Shown here piece after piece: positions 22,014-35,000 of a DNA stretch of 64,000 nucleotides. Positions within the stretch are counted from its first letter, which is position 1, and each line of letters opens with the position of its first letter. The notes beneath the pieces are model-generated. The model ran no database searches, had not been told where the DNA came from, and worked only from the letters and a program-made list of their open reading frames with translations. The stretch is from Anaeramoeba flamelloides (Eukaryota > Metamonada > Anaeramoebidae): positions 7,006,001 through 7,070,000 of the forward strand of contig JANTQA010000026.1 in NCBI GenBank assembly GCA_027625915.1, in the 5' to 3' direction. The translations under genes and the position numbers were made by a program.

Positions 22014-25000
22014 TTATTTTTTTTTTTTGTTCTTATTCTTATTTTTGTTCTTATTCTGTTTTTGTTTATTGGTTCTTCTTTTTTTACTTTTTTGTTCTGG
22101 AGAATCTATCTTTGGTGTTTCTTCGGATGTCTTGGAATTTGAAGAATTTAAAATTTTCAATATATCTTTCGAGAATGATTTCACTGCGAGATTGCCAGAT
22201 TTTTTATTTACTATTTGGCTTAAGGATTTCTTATATTCAACTTTGTTAATTTTGTCATCGAAATTTTCTGTGTTTAATTTAGATTTTAAAAATTTGCCAA
22301 GATCTAAAGCACATTTTATATATAATTTTAATTTTTTTGGAGAAACTTTCTGAAGGAGTTGTATCCTTTTGAGCAAAGAACCATTTAAAAACTCTATTAA
22401 TTGATTTTCTTGAGATTTGAGATTTAATTTTTTCTTTCCTCTGAGGACGACAAACAAGGAATCTACAATCTTTTTCATAATTAAATTTCTCGATTTATTT
22501 TCACGGACTTTTTCTTGTGATACGATATCTGAGATTTTAACCATTGTTGGGATTAATTCAATATAAACTAAAGGATATCTATTAGCCAATTCGATAAAAA
22601 AATGCATTCGCTTTGAAAATTTAGGTAATAATCTGATTTTCTGGAATACCTCTTCAATTACAAATAATTTTTTTGATAAGGTTGGAATTAAATTTTCCAT
22701 TTTATATTGTTCATTGATTGTTTCGAATTTTTTTTGGGATCTAAAGATTTCTTTTAACATAAATAATATACCCTGAGTACCCATCCTTTCATTTAATTTA
22801 TAATTAAAAATAAATGGAACCATTTCCGAAAAAATCTCCAGTAGTTCTTCAAATTCTTCAATTGTTTCGACTTCATAAAGATTTCTTCTTGTGAAGAGTG
22901 TTGAAACAAATTTTTTTATCTCTTGGAAAATTGGAAATACGGGTTTTTTGGTTTTAAATCTATAAATTTCCAATTCTTCATAGCAATTTAGAATTAAGGG
23001 TAAGCATCTAATTGGTTCTATTCCCTTTTTGATTCTGAAAAAATCTTCAACAAGTGCAAATACTTTTAATCTAAAAGATTGCGCTTCTGCATTCAATTTC
23101 CCAGAGTTTGAACCAATTTTATTACTTAATGTTTTTGCCATTTGTGCGAGCAATCCATCCATTTTTAACATTTGTTCATCATCACCATCCTCCTCATCAT
23201 CATCAACATTTTCTTCTTTTTTTATTTGTTTCTCATCTTTTTCTTCATTATCAGAATCTGAACCTGAATCTGAACCTGGATCTGATTCATTATCATTTTC
23301 ATTATCATTTTCATTTTCATTTTCATTCTCATTTTCAGAATCTTCATCAAAATTTGACATTAAAAAATCCATATCCTCACCAGAATCATTAATATAATCC
23401 TCTAGAATTTGATCATCATTTAATGTAATTGTTGCCAATATTGGCCCAACATTATCTTTTTTCATTTTAGGTATTAAAAAAAGGAAAAGTTGAGATATGA
23501 GTGATCTAATAGATGGTGAATTTGTTGAAATTAGTTGAATTAAAATTGAAATAGTAAAATTTAAAATTTCATCATTTTTTTTCTTTTTGATCATAGTTTG
23601 AATCGCGTCAAAGTCTTCGTTTAATTTGGATAATATTTTATTAAAAACAAATTCGTTAAATATTTGTTGAATATAACAGTTTATTAATAAAATTTGGTAT
23701 ACCAATAATTCATCTATAATAATAATAATTATTTAATATATAAAAAAAAATAGAGAAAAGAACAAAAATAATAAGAATTAATATAAAATAAATAAAAAAA
23801 AAAACATCGTTATTTTTAAATTTATTCAAAATAAAAATAATAAAATACTTACGGTAATATGTTTTTTTGTAAAGTTTTGAATTCTTAAATAATTCATCTA
23901 ATTTTGTTAATACAATTTCAGTGTTATTTTGAATATCTTTGCCCCTTTTTGATAGCTTATAAAAAACAGAATTTTCTTGAGCCATAATTTTAACAAAATT
24001 TAAGATCACGCTGATCCATAATTTACCACTTTTCATCATACCCTGAATTGAAAGATTATTTTTTTTCTTTAATTCTTTTTCTGTGAAATTTGGTTTCCAG
24101 TAATTTGTATGTAAAACTAAATGTAGAAAGGTTTTTCTCATTGAGTCTCTTGTTTCTTCATCTATTTGAGAACCTTGAATCATTTTAAAATTTTCAATTT
24201 TCTTTTCAATATTATTTTTTCTATAATCAATCATACTATGTAAAGCTGTAAATTTGATTACTTTTAAAAGGAAATCTTCAGATTTTGTTTCGGTTTGTGG
24301 GGTTCCTTTCGATATCTTGGTTAAAAATTTAATACGAGATGCAATCCAGATTCTTAATTCATTAATTCCTGATTCTGTCGTTTGTATCCTTTCATCTTCA
24401 ATTTCCATTTCATTTCTCTTTTTTTTATTGAATTGCCTTTTTTCTTTTTCTTTTTCTTTTTCATTTTCTTTTCCCTTTTCCTTTTGTAATTGTTTCAATG
24501 ATATTCTTCTTTTAATTTCTTTTTTAGTATTAATAAAAAGATCATGTATCCAATCAAAACAAAGAATCACATTTTTTGAATCTAAATTTGAAAATAATAC
24601 ATTTGATAATTTCTTTGCGTGCCTTTTTAAAAATTCAAATCCTTCGGGTTGGTTATAGATGGTCTTTAAGACTTCAAAGGAATGCTTTGGTTGATTTTTA
24701 AAAAAGGCTAAAATGGCATTGAAAAAGGATTGTCCAACTTTGTCTAATACAGAATGTTTATTTATAAATAAATCTATAAAGGTACCAAGAAATTTCTCAT
24801 TTAAGAGTGATACAACACAACTTGAGCCAAATTCTTTTAAAAAGTATTTTGCTAATTCAAAACATAAATATATATTTTCATTTGAATTTTGAAGAAGGAT
24901 TTCTATTTAAAAACATTGTGTATAAATTAAACAAAAAAAAAAAAAAAAAGTTAAACATAAAAAATTAATTAAATTATAAACATTCACACAAAAAAAAAAA

Positions 25001-25844
25001 AAAAATAGTTTAATAATTGAAAATGAATATTTACCACATATAAAATCCCAAATTCTCGAAAAATTTTCTTGAAATAATTTTGAATTTTCATTTTTCATAT
25101 ATTGTTTTTTAATACTTTCACAAATTGCTCTCCAAGCAATATGAATATTAGGATGTGAATGATTTGTTCTCTATAATTAAGGTATTAGTTAATATATAAA
25201 TATTTAATAAAGGAATAATATAATAATGAAATTAGAAAATTTAGCCAATGCCAAATTATTTTTTATAATTTAAAAATATTTTTTTTTTTGTAATTCATTC
25301 GAATTATTTTGATAAGATCTATTTGTTTATTAATTATGTAAAGGAATATAATGTGTTCATTTCTTGAAATCAGAACTTTTTAATAGTTTTTTTATTTTTT
25401 TTTTTTAAAAAAAAGACTCTTACTCTTAGTAAGAAATAAATGAAAATATTTGGAAATAGTTTTTAAAAAAAAGGTAAATATTAATCGAATCAATTTTGAA
25501 AAAGGTCGATACAAAAAGGCATTTTGTTAATTGTTAAATAATTAAGGATTCTCCTTTTGTTTTTTTGGTTCAGCGATTTTGTTTTTAATTTCTTTAAAAT
25601 TCAAGATATTTTCCTACACTATTAAAAAAAAGGCTTGAATAGAAAAATATCATTTTTTAAATTTAAAATTAAAAATATGTTTTTTTCAGAGTTTTATGAT
25701 CATTATCATTACATTTTATTTATTAAAAATAATTGTTGGTTAAAAGAAACTATTTTTTTATTTAATTTTTAAATTAATATTTTTTATAATTATTAATAGG
25801 GGTTAAATCTTTTTTAATCGAGTTAAAATTTTTTATAAGCCGTA

Positions 25845-25875
<31 letters not shown>

Positions 25876-28800
25876 GTAATATTTTATAAGATGAATATGC
25901 CGCATACAATTGGATATAATAATCAGCCAATAATTGTATATATATATTAAAAAAGACCTTGATAGAAAAGAAGAGTTTAAGAAAATTTCAATTTTAAATA
26001 AGTAAACCAATTATTTTAAAAAGTATTTTTATTTTGTCTTCTTACCAAACTACAATCACCTTAAGTGGCCAGTAACTCTTATTTATTTATTTTTTTTTTT
26101 CACAAATATAATAGAGTACTTATTTACACAATGATAGAATGAAACTTGAATAAATAAACCCCTTTACTAAAATTAGAGAAACGAATTATCATTTTTAAAA
26201 AAAATTCATTTTCTACAATTTAATTTCCAGTCAAAAGATCCTGATCCTTTTTTTGTTTGAATTTTTGGATTTGAAAAATAGAAAAAAATAATTTACAAAA
26301 CATTTTTATTTTTATGAAACCTCACTTTTAGTAATTTCTGAAAGTTTGTATGAAACAAATAAAATTAAAAATCTAATCCTTTTTTTTAAAAAATTCAAGA
26401 AAAATAAATCAAATATTTAAACATTGAGAATCATAAACGAAAAAATGAACATTTATTTTAAATATTTATTAATGTTTCTTGAAATTTAAAAGATTATATA
26501 ATTATTTTTTTTCAAATATTCAGAGTACAAACAATGAACTGTTATTATTAAAATAAGATTTTGAGAGTATTTATTAATTTTTTTTTTTTATAATTATTAA
26601 TTTGAATTAATTTTTTATTTGTTTGAAAATATTTAACAATTTGAGAGATAATAGAAATGTCTATTGAAACTTTTAATTTTTGGGCTATTATTAACTGACT
26701 AAAATAATTTAGAATGGGTTATTAATTATTAATTAAAAATAATCAAATTAAAAAGTATTTTTTTCGATTATAAGTTGAATTTTACCGGTTTTAAAAAAGA
26801 ATTTTGGGAGAATTTTTAAATTGATTGCTTTGGTTTTTTTCTCATATTTTTTACTTAACAAAGTGAAAAAATCTGTTCCTAAATCTGAGCTGAATAAAGA
26901 AATTATATTGTTTCAAGTTTCAAATAATTATTGTAATTTTTTTGAAATTAAGTAGAATTTTTATACTGTGTTATTTTAGAATTGGGTGGTTTTATTTTTC
27001 AAGTGTATTTTGGTATATTTCCTTCACAAACAATTAGATTTCTTACTTCTTTGTAAAATAATTTTTTTTGAAAGAATTTCCAAAATGAATTTTAATTTTG
27101 AACTTTTTCAAAATGGAAAAATGGATCAACTTTAAAAAACAAAAGTCCATTTCAGAAAATAGCTATAGAAAGTGAGTCAGGTATTTTAAATTAGATTTTT
27201 GATTTATTTTGAAATTTCAAGATGCGATAATTTTTTTTGAATTTGCAATTAAATTTAGTTGATTATTTTTTTTTTTATCTTTACGAGTCCCTTAGTGAAT
27301 TCTTATTATTCAACATTGACTACAATTTAATTTTCTGATAATTTTAAAAAAAATATCCCATTTTAACCAAAATTTTCGCTAATAATTTGTTAATAGTAAT
27401 GAATTCATCAAATTGATATTTTTTTTCTATAAAAATCTAGTGTTTAAAAGTAAATAAGCATTTTTTTTTTAAAAAAAAGGTTAATTTACATTAAGGTAGT
27501 TATTTCTAATAGGTAGTTATTTTTAAAAGTTGTAACAAAAAAGTTTTTACAAACTCTAATCAAACTATTTTTATTTTTGATCTGTTTCAAAAACTTGTTT
27601 GTGACATTTTTCGAAAAGAACTTTCTTGTTATCCAATGAACTTTTCGTGATAACCAAATTTGATAAAATAATGAGATTAATCAAAAAAAAAAGTCAAAAT
27701 TGTAATGAAATATGATAGAGATAAAAGAAAATTATTCAAGTATTACTGATCTTTAAATACTAGTGTTGTTGTTAAATTCAAGGAAAAGATTAAATCTAAT
27801 TTTGAATGAGAATTGACATCAAAAACTGGAAAATTAAAAGTTCCTTTCAAAAAGAAAAGAATTCAAAAGTTCAATTCTTAGAGAGAAATTTATGGAATAG
27901 TAAAAGAAAAACAAAAAAAATAAGAATAAGAAAAAACATTTCAAAAAAGAACTTACAACCAAAACTGAACGGAATCTGGTTAAATTATTTTTGTTTAATA
28001 ATTCGCCGTGTTTCCATAATTTTCTATTCTTTAATTCTGTACTTAATTTTTTAAATTTAGATTTTGAACCTAATGATTCGATTTTCAATAAAAAGTAGAT
28101 CATTTCAGCATTATAATCTTCAATCCTTGATAAGAAATCGGCTTTTAAAATCTCTAAGATGTATTTGTTATAATTGATTGTTGAAATTTCCAATGCAATG
28201 TCTGTTATTAGTCTCCAAGCAATTTGAGAAAGGAAACTTTTTTTTCTTGAGATTTTTATCAAATCTTTGATGATTGATTCCAATTCGAAAACCTCTTCAT
28301 TGTCACCAAGATTTAATCTCCCAGATCGAAGCAAACACGTATACCCAAATACACGTCCTAATAAATTTTGAAAGCTCTCACGTGATTTCATTGATTTACT
28401 TTCTCTATGTTCGGTGGCAATTTTTTTTAAGACCTCCTGGGTAGTGATTTTTGGGTATCGTATTAAAAACTAATTTAGTGTGTTGTAATTTTTGTTTTGT
28501 TAGTTGGTAAGTTCATATTTTATGAATATTGTGAGTTGTTGGTTTTTAGCATTGGTTTTTGTTCCAAAAAATAAAATTAAAAAAAAATAAAAATAACGTA
28601 ATATTTTCAGATTAAAATCAAAAGAGAAAAAAAAAGCAAAAATAACCAATTTTAATTGGTGGAAATAATTACTTCGGTGAGTGCTAAAGAAAATCCTTGA
28701 CAAGCTGAATTTTGTGTTGATCCAACCCCTCTAACTAATCTTAATAAGGAATATTCAAAAGGATCTTTGGATAGTGGTACTTTAATTTTTTCTGGTTCTT

Positions 28801-28885
28801 TTAATAATTCAAAGAGTTGGAGTGTTGATTTTTTTCGTACTTTTTCAGCATTAGAAGTTAATTTTGAGAAAACTGATGTGAACAT
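22014..28885 (-). CDS. Pol5 / MYBBP1A family nucleolar protein (five exons, 1192 aa)
   Basis: Exons read 28885-28673, 28436-27957, 25170-25035, 24902-23853 and 23713-22014 (213+480+136+1050+1700 bp = 1193 codons with the TAA); all four introns are GT-AG and phases match. The product is a HEAT-like alpha-helical protein of the Pol5/MYBBP1A (formerly DNA polymerase phi) family, which works in rRNA transcription and ribosome assembly in the nucleolus and is not a real polymerase. Landmarks: YSLLRLVRGVGSTQNSACQGF (45-65), NLLGRVFGYTCLLRSGRLN in exon 2, EILKADF, HPNIHIAW in exon 3, and the block ending DVGPIL-like before an acidic D/E/N-rich tract (about residues 745-805). The C-terminus is Lys/Asn-rich, as expected of a nucleolar signal. 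The length lies between yeast Pol5 (about 1020) and human MYBBP1A (about 1330). Exon 3 to 5 joins are supported by reading frame and by continuous helical sequence. Confidence 0.85.
25171..27956 (-). other. Long intron (2786 bp) of the Pol5-like gene
   Basis: It opens with a consensus donor GTT|GTAAGT and closes with ATTATAG|AGAACA; the flanking codons join in phase 0. The gene's three other introns are 132-236 bp. Inside are a TA microsatellite (about 25846-25872) and a family F repeat (26060-26270). No open frame of note was found on either strand. Confidence 0.75.
26060..26270. repeat. Dispersed repeat family F, copy 1
   Basis: About 200 bp, collinear with 29262-29440 and 32060-32270. Landmarks in order are ACTCTTATTTATT, a T-run, AATAAACCCCTTT, TTAGAGAAACGA, TTATCATTTTTAAA, TTCCAGTCAAAA and TTTTTTTGTTTGAATTTTTGG. 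No inverted ends were found. This copy is inside an intron. Confidence 0.65.
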
Positions 28886-29261
28886 CTTTTGTTTTTGAAA
28901 CTGTTCAAAAAAGAAATATAATTTTGAATTTTAACAAAAAGATAAAAAAATGAAAGAATTTGATACTTCTCCAAAGATAGAAAGATGTTGTGGTTCTAAC
29001 AGTAGAATACGAGACCAAGGTTATCTGTTTTCTTTTTTCTTGAAATTAAAAAGATCAAAATTACGTATACAAGTACCTTTTATAGCAAAAAAATAATCCA
29101 ATTGACTTGAAGATTATTTTACTATTTAATTCATCAAAAATAGTGAATGTTTTTTCAAAATTTAAATCATCAACATTTGGATAGTATCATATTTCTGTAG
29201 ATTATTTTTTGATATAAACAGTTAACTTAGGTACCGATTTTATAAGTTTATTTTTTTAAGG

Positions 29262-29440
29262 GACTATTCACTCTTATTTATTTTTTTTTTACAAATTTAA
29301 TATACAAGGTATTTGCTCAATCAAATGAATGAAACATGATAATTAAACCCCTTTCTCAACTTTAGAGAAATGAAAGATTATTTTTTTTTGAAAAATTCTT
29401 TTATTTGACTTAAATTTTCAGTCAAAAAGCTCTTGAACTT
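29262..29440. repeat. Dispersed repeat family F, copy 2
   Basis: This copy matches copy 1 at CACTCTTATTTATTTTTTTT, GAATGAAACATGA, AATTAAACCCCTTTCTCAA, TTTAGAGAAATGA and TTTTCAGTCAAAAAG, in the same order. It is intergenic and lies 70 bp left of a family B element. Confidence 0.65.
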
Positions 29441-29507
29441 TACCTCAAAACTTAACAAGAGAAAACAGTTTAATTTTAAAAATTGAATATTTTGATGATT
29501 ATTATCC

Positions 29508-29989
29508 CACTGTAGTCAAAATAAACCGTGCAAAAAAATATAATGTGTATTTCAAAATAAAAATCGTGTTTTTTTTGTTATAGTTGACCGAAACATTAAC
29601 CAATCAAAGAAAACAATAATTAACCCGAAAAAAATATAGTACTAGTTTCTTAAAGTTCTATTATTTAAAAATAAATTCTAAAAATAAAGGATCAAATTGC
29701 AAAATTTATCTCAAAAAATAGAAAAAGTTTTTAAGAAAATATTAATCATCAAAAAAACAAAAAATTTCAAAAAAATTGAGAATATTATTGAAAATTTTCA
29801 ACTATTTGCATGAATAATTTAAATTTTACTTTAAATAACCAGACCTTTACTTTCAAAATTGATTTGAACTTGGGTATACTATTTGTTAGTAGATTGGATG
29901 TTGCCTTGTTACAAGAATAAAAAAAAGCACGGATAATATTTTAAAACACAGATTATAGTCGTTTTGCACGCTTTATTTTGATTACAGTG
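29508..29989 (-). mobile_element. 482-bp TIR element, family B copy 2
   Basis: Ends read CACTGTAGTCAAAATAAACC on the left and, reversed, CACTGTAATCAAAATAAAGC on the right. The inverted match runs about 60 bases, through GTGCAAAA and ATAATGTGTATTTCAAAATA. The interior is the reverse complement of copy 1. Its right end touches the left end of the family I element at 29990 with no spacer. No clear target duplication was seen. Confidence 0.8.
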
Positions 29990-30567
29990 CTCATTTTGTG
30001 TGAAAAGAATTCGTATATTATATGTTACTTGAATTTCTGGATATTGCTAAGACAATACTAAAAAACAAGAAAAAATAGCTCTAATTGTACAATTATCAAT
30101 TGTATAAAATTATTGAATATTATCAAATTGTAGAATGTATCATTTAAAAGTCATTTGAAAAATAATATCTTTATATCCAATCTTAGACACATAAATCCTA
30201 ACTGACCCACATCAACCCAAAGTTAAATATATTCAACTCAAAATGAACCAAAAAGCTTTTATTTAAGCTAGAATTACCATAACAAGTTCTGGCAGAATTA
30301 TGGTTATTAAATAGGTCTTAATTTACTTTTACAGATCCTAATTTAACCCAAACATCCACCACCCCCACAGCATTACATCCGTATCACCCTCACCAATAGT
30401 ATAATAATACCATGATTAATCTACCAGAAAAAAAATTTCTTTTTGTAATTGTAGATAAGGAAAAATTATATTATAGTGCTATTTTTTCTTGTTTTATAGT
30501 ATTGTCTAAGCAATATCAAGAAATTCAAGTAACATATAATATACTAATTCTTTTCACACAAAATGAG
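29990..30567. mobile_element. 578-bp element with 90-bp terminal inverted repeats, family I
   Basis: The left repeat (29990-30080) begins CTCATTTTGTGTGAAAAGAA and the right repeat (30478-30567) is its inverted complement with only a few mismatches, through ATATTATATGTTACTTGAAT, GACAATACTA and AACAAGAAAAAATAGC. The interior is non-coding and partly C-rich on the plus strand. The ends are well conserved, so it is fairly recent. Superfamily unknown; no target duplication was identified. Confidence 0.85.
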
Positions 30568-31557
30568 TAGGATAATATTCATAAAAATATCCATTTTTTC
30601 AAATTACATATTTTTCTCTTGTTTTAGTCTGAACCAAAAAATTTTTAAATTTGTCATTGTTTTAACCAAATTATATGTTCTTACATTCAAGAATTATTTT
30701 TACAATTTAAATTATTTTTAGAAATAGAAAAATTGATTTGAATTTCGAGGGCAAAATTATAAAATTCTCAAATATCTTTTTTAAAATTTTAATTGAAAAA
30801 ATCACCTTTCGTCTTTGAAAAAAAACAAATTACTACATAAAATTTGTAAATTGTTTGAAAAAATGATTGATTAAAACTATTCTTTATAAAGAAATACAAA
30901 TATTGTTCAATATGTAGAATAAATCACAATTTTTAGTTAAACAAAAAGAATTATCTCAAAAAAGAAAAAAAATCTCACAAATTAATATTCCTGGCAACAA
31001 AGACTTGGTATTGTGTAATAACCATTAAAAACGGGAATAGAAATAAACATGGGAAAAACTTATTATGACGAAAGAATTAAAATCAATTTAAATAGTTTTC
31101 TTTTTCATAAAAAATGGAGAAAAAAAAAAAATTGATCTCACTGAAAAAATTTTCTTTTCTGGGCTTATCTTAGTAGATCTTAATTTTTTGGTACTTTAAC
31201 AAAATTCCTCATTACATAAATATCACCAAGAATATATTTTAATATTTTGCCTGTTGTTGTCAAAGACTGATCTGTATATTCATTTTTTAATTATCAAGTT
31301 ATTTTTTTCTTAAAACAATATCCATTGATTACATAGTAATAAAATCACTAAGGGGGCACACATTGAAATTTAAATAAAAATTATAAAGTGTTTATAAATA
31401 GCATTTGTTTGTAATGTAAAAAAAAAATGTTAATTTTTATTTAAAGATATTTTTTTTTTTTCTCATAATCACTAAAACCAAAGTAAAACAAAATATAAAA
31501 TTATTTAAGTTTCCTTTTTATCTCTCCAATTACTGTTTTTCTATTAATTTTTATTCA

Positions 31558-32026
31558 TTAATTAAGAATTAATTTTGAAATATAAGCGAGAATACCAAGA
31601 AGTATTAATATTAGAATGAAATCAATGCAGAATCTATCGCCGCTTCTTACATTTTCAACAGCTTTTCTTAATTTTTTATTAGTATTATCCAAATGATCTT
31701 GAACATTATCCATTTTCTCTTCAATAGTAACCAACATTTCATTTTGGTTATCCAGAGTCTATTTGTAATTTTTTATTGTAAAAAAGTTTTTAAATTAAAT
31801 AAAATATTTTGTAAAAATAAAAAATTTTAAAGTTTAAAAAGCTGTTTGAGTTTAAACACATTTTTATGTTTGTAACGAAATTTGTTTTTTTTAAATTTTT
31901 TCAAAAAAAATATAAATATTCACGTTGTTTAATGGTAATATTTTTTAAAAATTTCAACTTTAAACACACTCACTTGATTACTAACTTCAATAGTATTTAA
32001 TTTTTTAAAGTCATTTGTAGATCAGA

Positions 32027-32063
<37 letters not shown>

Positions 32064-35000
32064 GAGATTCGTAACTCTTATTTATTTTTTTTTCCTAAAG
32101 GTAATAGATCACTTATTTGCACATTGATTTAATTAAATTTGATAAACAGACACCATTAACAACATTAGAAAAATGAGTTATCATTTTTAAAAGAATTCAT
32201 TTTTTTAATGAAATTTTCAGTAAAAACATCTGATTCTTTTTTTGGTTTGGATTTTTGGGATGGAATATAAAAATAAAAACAACAATCATTTTATTATAAA
32301 TTACTATATTAAATCACGGTTTTATTTATTTTAATTTAATGTAAATTGTTTTGTAAAATAAAAATTTGTGAAAAAAATCAATTTTGTTAGGGTTCGATTT
32401 TAAAATTATACTCTTTTTTTTTTTAAATCAAAACAAATAAAATTGTTTTAATCATATAATAATGTGATAAATAATGTTAATATAAATACATAAACTAAAT
32501 TTGTAAAAATTTGGACAAAGTTAAACAGTTTTAAAGAATAACAGTAATACACGTTTCATTCAATTTTAGAAATAATTTTGAATTTGACAAACTAGTTCAT
32601 CATTTTTTTTTTTTTTTTTTGTTTTATTTTCATTTTTTTTTCCAAATGATTGATATTAATTTTATTGGATTTAGCGAAACAGAAAAACCAGACACAATTA
32701 GTTTATGGAATCTAATCATTTACAATTCAATGATTGTTAATGAAATTTCAACAGATTAAACAATACAATCCCCCCCTCTCTCTCTCTCTTCATCCTTTTT
32801 AACACATTGATTTTTATTTTTTAGTTTTATTTATTTTTCTTTTATTTGAATAAAAATGGATTACATATAAAAACATTGATACTGGGCGTCTTCAAGATCA
32901 TTTATTATTATGTTTGGAAAAATATAATTAAATGAGTTTTTTTTTTTTTGCCTATTTTCGATTTTAGGTCTGTCCAATTTTTTGAAGTGGGGGTTTATAT
33001 TGATTTATTATTAATAATTATTAAACAGTGTTGTAATTTTTTTTAATAAATAGAATACATTAAAATAAAATACCAGTACTGAGAAATTTTGATTTCTTTT
33101 TTTTTTAGACAAAATTTCAATTAATATTGAATTGGATAAAAAAAAAAATGAAATTTATTTGTTTAAATTAAAAATTTAATATGAATAACTATCTAAAACA
33201 TCAATTCAATCAATTGTAAAATAATTGAAAAAACAAATAAAAAAAAATTTTTGTAAAATAATTTCATTTAATACTTTGGAATTAAATTAATAATTTTTTT
33301 AATTGATAAAGCAATCAACTCTAAATTTAAAAAAAGATAAATTAACTTTTAAGTATTATCCAAAGATAATAAAATAATCTTCAGAACTAAGAAAATAATA
33401 TTTTTTTTTTTTTTTGAATTTTAAGATTTGAAAAAATCTTTGTGAAAATTGAATTTTTGTGAATCAAAATTAATCCAGATATTTGAAAATGATTTTTAAT
33501 CTATTTTCTCTTTTTAAATAATATTGTTTGTTTTATATCTAGATTTTAAAAAGTAAAAAAATAAGCAATTGCAATAAAATTAAAGTAAAAATCAAATATT
33601 TGGGACTCGAAATATTGGCCAAATAATTTATATTAAAAAAGTTATTTGTTGAAAAAATTTCCAAATTTTACAATGAAAAAAAATATTATTTATTTTACAA
33701 ATTTAGTTTATATTTTTTTTTATTTTAATTATTTAGAATCAAAAATATACAGTACTATTGAATGGTAATCAAGAGAAAAAATAAATTTCCGATATGATAT
33801 TAAAATATCTTTATAATAAATAAATTATTTATAAAAATATTTTAGGCTATTTTGGGGTACCGAGTGACCCCAAAATATTTTCCATTAAAGGAGGATGTGT
33901 TTTAATCATTAAAAACAAGGAATTTTTTGATGTTTAGGCAAACGTTTCAAAAAAAAATAATAGAAGAGAATTTTTTTTGACAATTTTCCATTAAAAAGTA
34001 ATAAAATCACAAGAAATAAGAAAAAAATGTTGAAAAAGTCTTTTTCAAGCATTTTTTTAATGAGGCAACTATACAATTTTTAATTATAAAATTAACTTTC
34101 AAGGAATAATTGTTTATTAATTCTTATTCTTAGAATATTTTCATAACCATTCAAAAAACAAATTTTATTTAAAACACAATTTTATTATTTGGAGTTCTAA
34201 GGAATATATATGTATATATCTATACTATAGATATCTATTATTTCTATCCATGCCCCTTTTACAATAAAAATTAGATTATGGTAAAAATCTGGATATGTAC
34301 TGTTTGTGGGTTCCATCAACAAAAAATCTGGAAGCGTTTATGTTATTTTGTATAAATGCATCTTGAATAAAAAAAATATTCGAATCTTTCAACTTTTTTA
34401 CCTTACAATGTACTTTAAAATGGTAAGAGGAAAATGTTTTGAGAAAAAAAAAAAAGTAAAAAATAATTTGAAAGAAAAAATTTACTTCACCCATTGTTTG
34501 TCCCATCTCTTTTAATTCTACAACACCATCATAAATCTCGTCAAGATCTTCATTGATTTTGTTATCTTTTAATCTGATTTGTTTCATCTTTTCACCTACC
34601 TCTTCATCGTCATCTTCTCCATCAAGAGGCTTGTGTATATCTCGTGTATGCTTTATCCTTGCCTCTTTTAAAGCAATTGCTTCCTTTCTGAGTTTATTGG
34701 ATTCAAAAGTTTGATGGAATCTTTTATCCACGTCTTCCAAATCATTTATAATAGAATTTATAAATTCATCACGTTTTTCTTGAAGTTCTTCTAATTGGTT
34801 GTCTTGTTTCTCTGCCCAGTCAGGATTTTTCTTTCTTTCTTTCTTTTCTTTTTTTGTATAATTTTGTGAATTTTCATATTCTGTTTCTTTTAGTTCCTCT
34901 AATTTTACTGAATCTTCACGGATTTTGGAGAGTTTTTTTCTGATGCTATTGTCAATTTTTGCCTTTTTGGTTCGGTATGAAGTAGATTGCTTTGATCCAA

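Larger units (their letters stand above)
28886..31557. other. Intergenic region between the Pol5-like gene and the SNARE gene
   Basis: About 2.7 kb separate two genes on the minus strand. It holds a family F repeat (29262-29440), a family B element (29508-29989) and directly next to it a family I element (29990-30567). The Pol5-like promoter should lie near the left end. No exon was recognised. Confidence 0.55.

Noticed and set aside
31967-31990. A possible micro-exon (IEVSNQ with GTGAGT donor) between the SNARE helix halves
   Set aside because: Direct joining of TMGE to TLDNQ reproduces the syntaxin-8 heptad spacing, and adding this piece would break frame or helix register.
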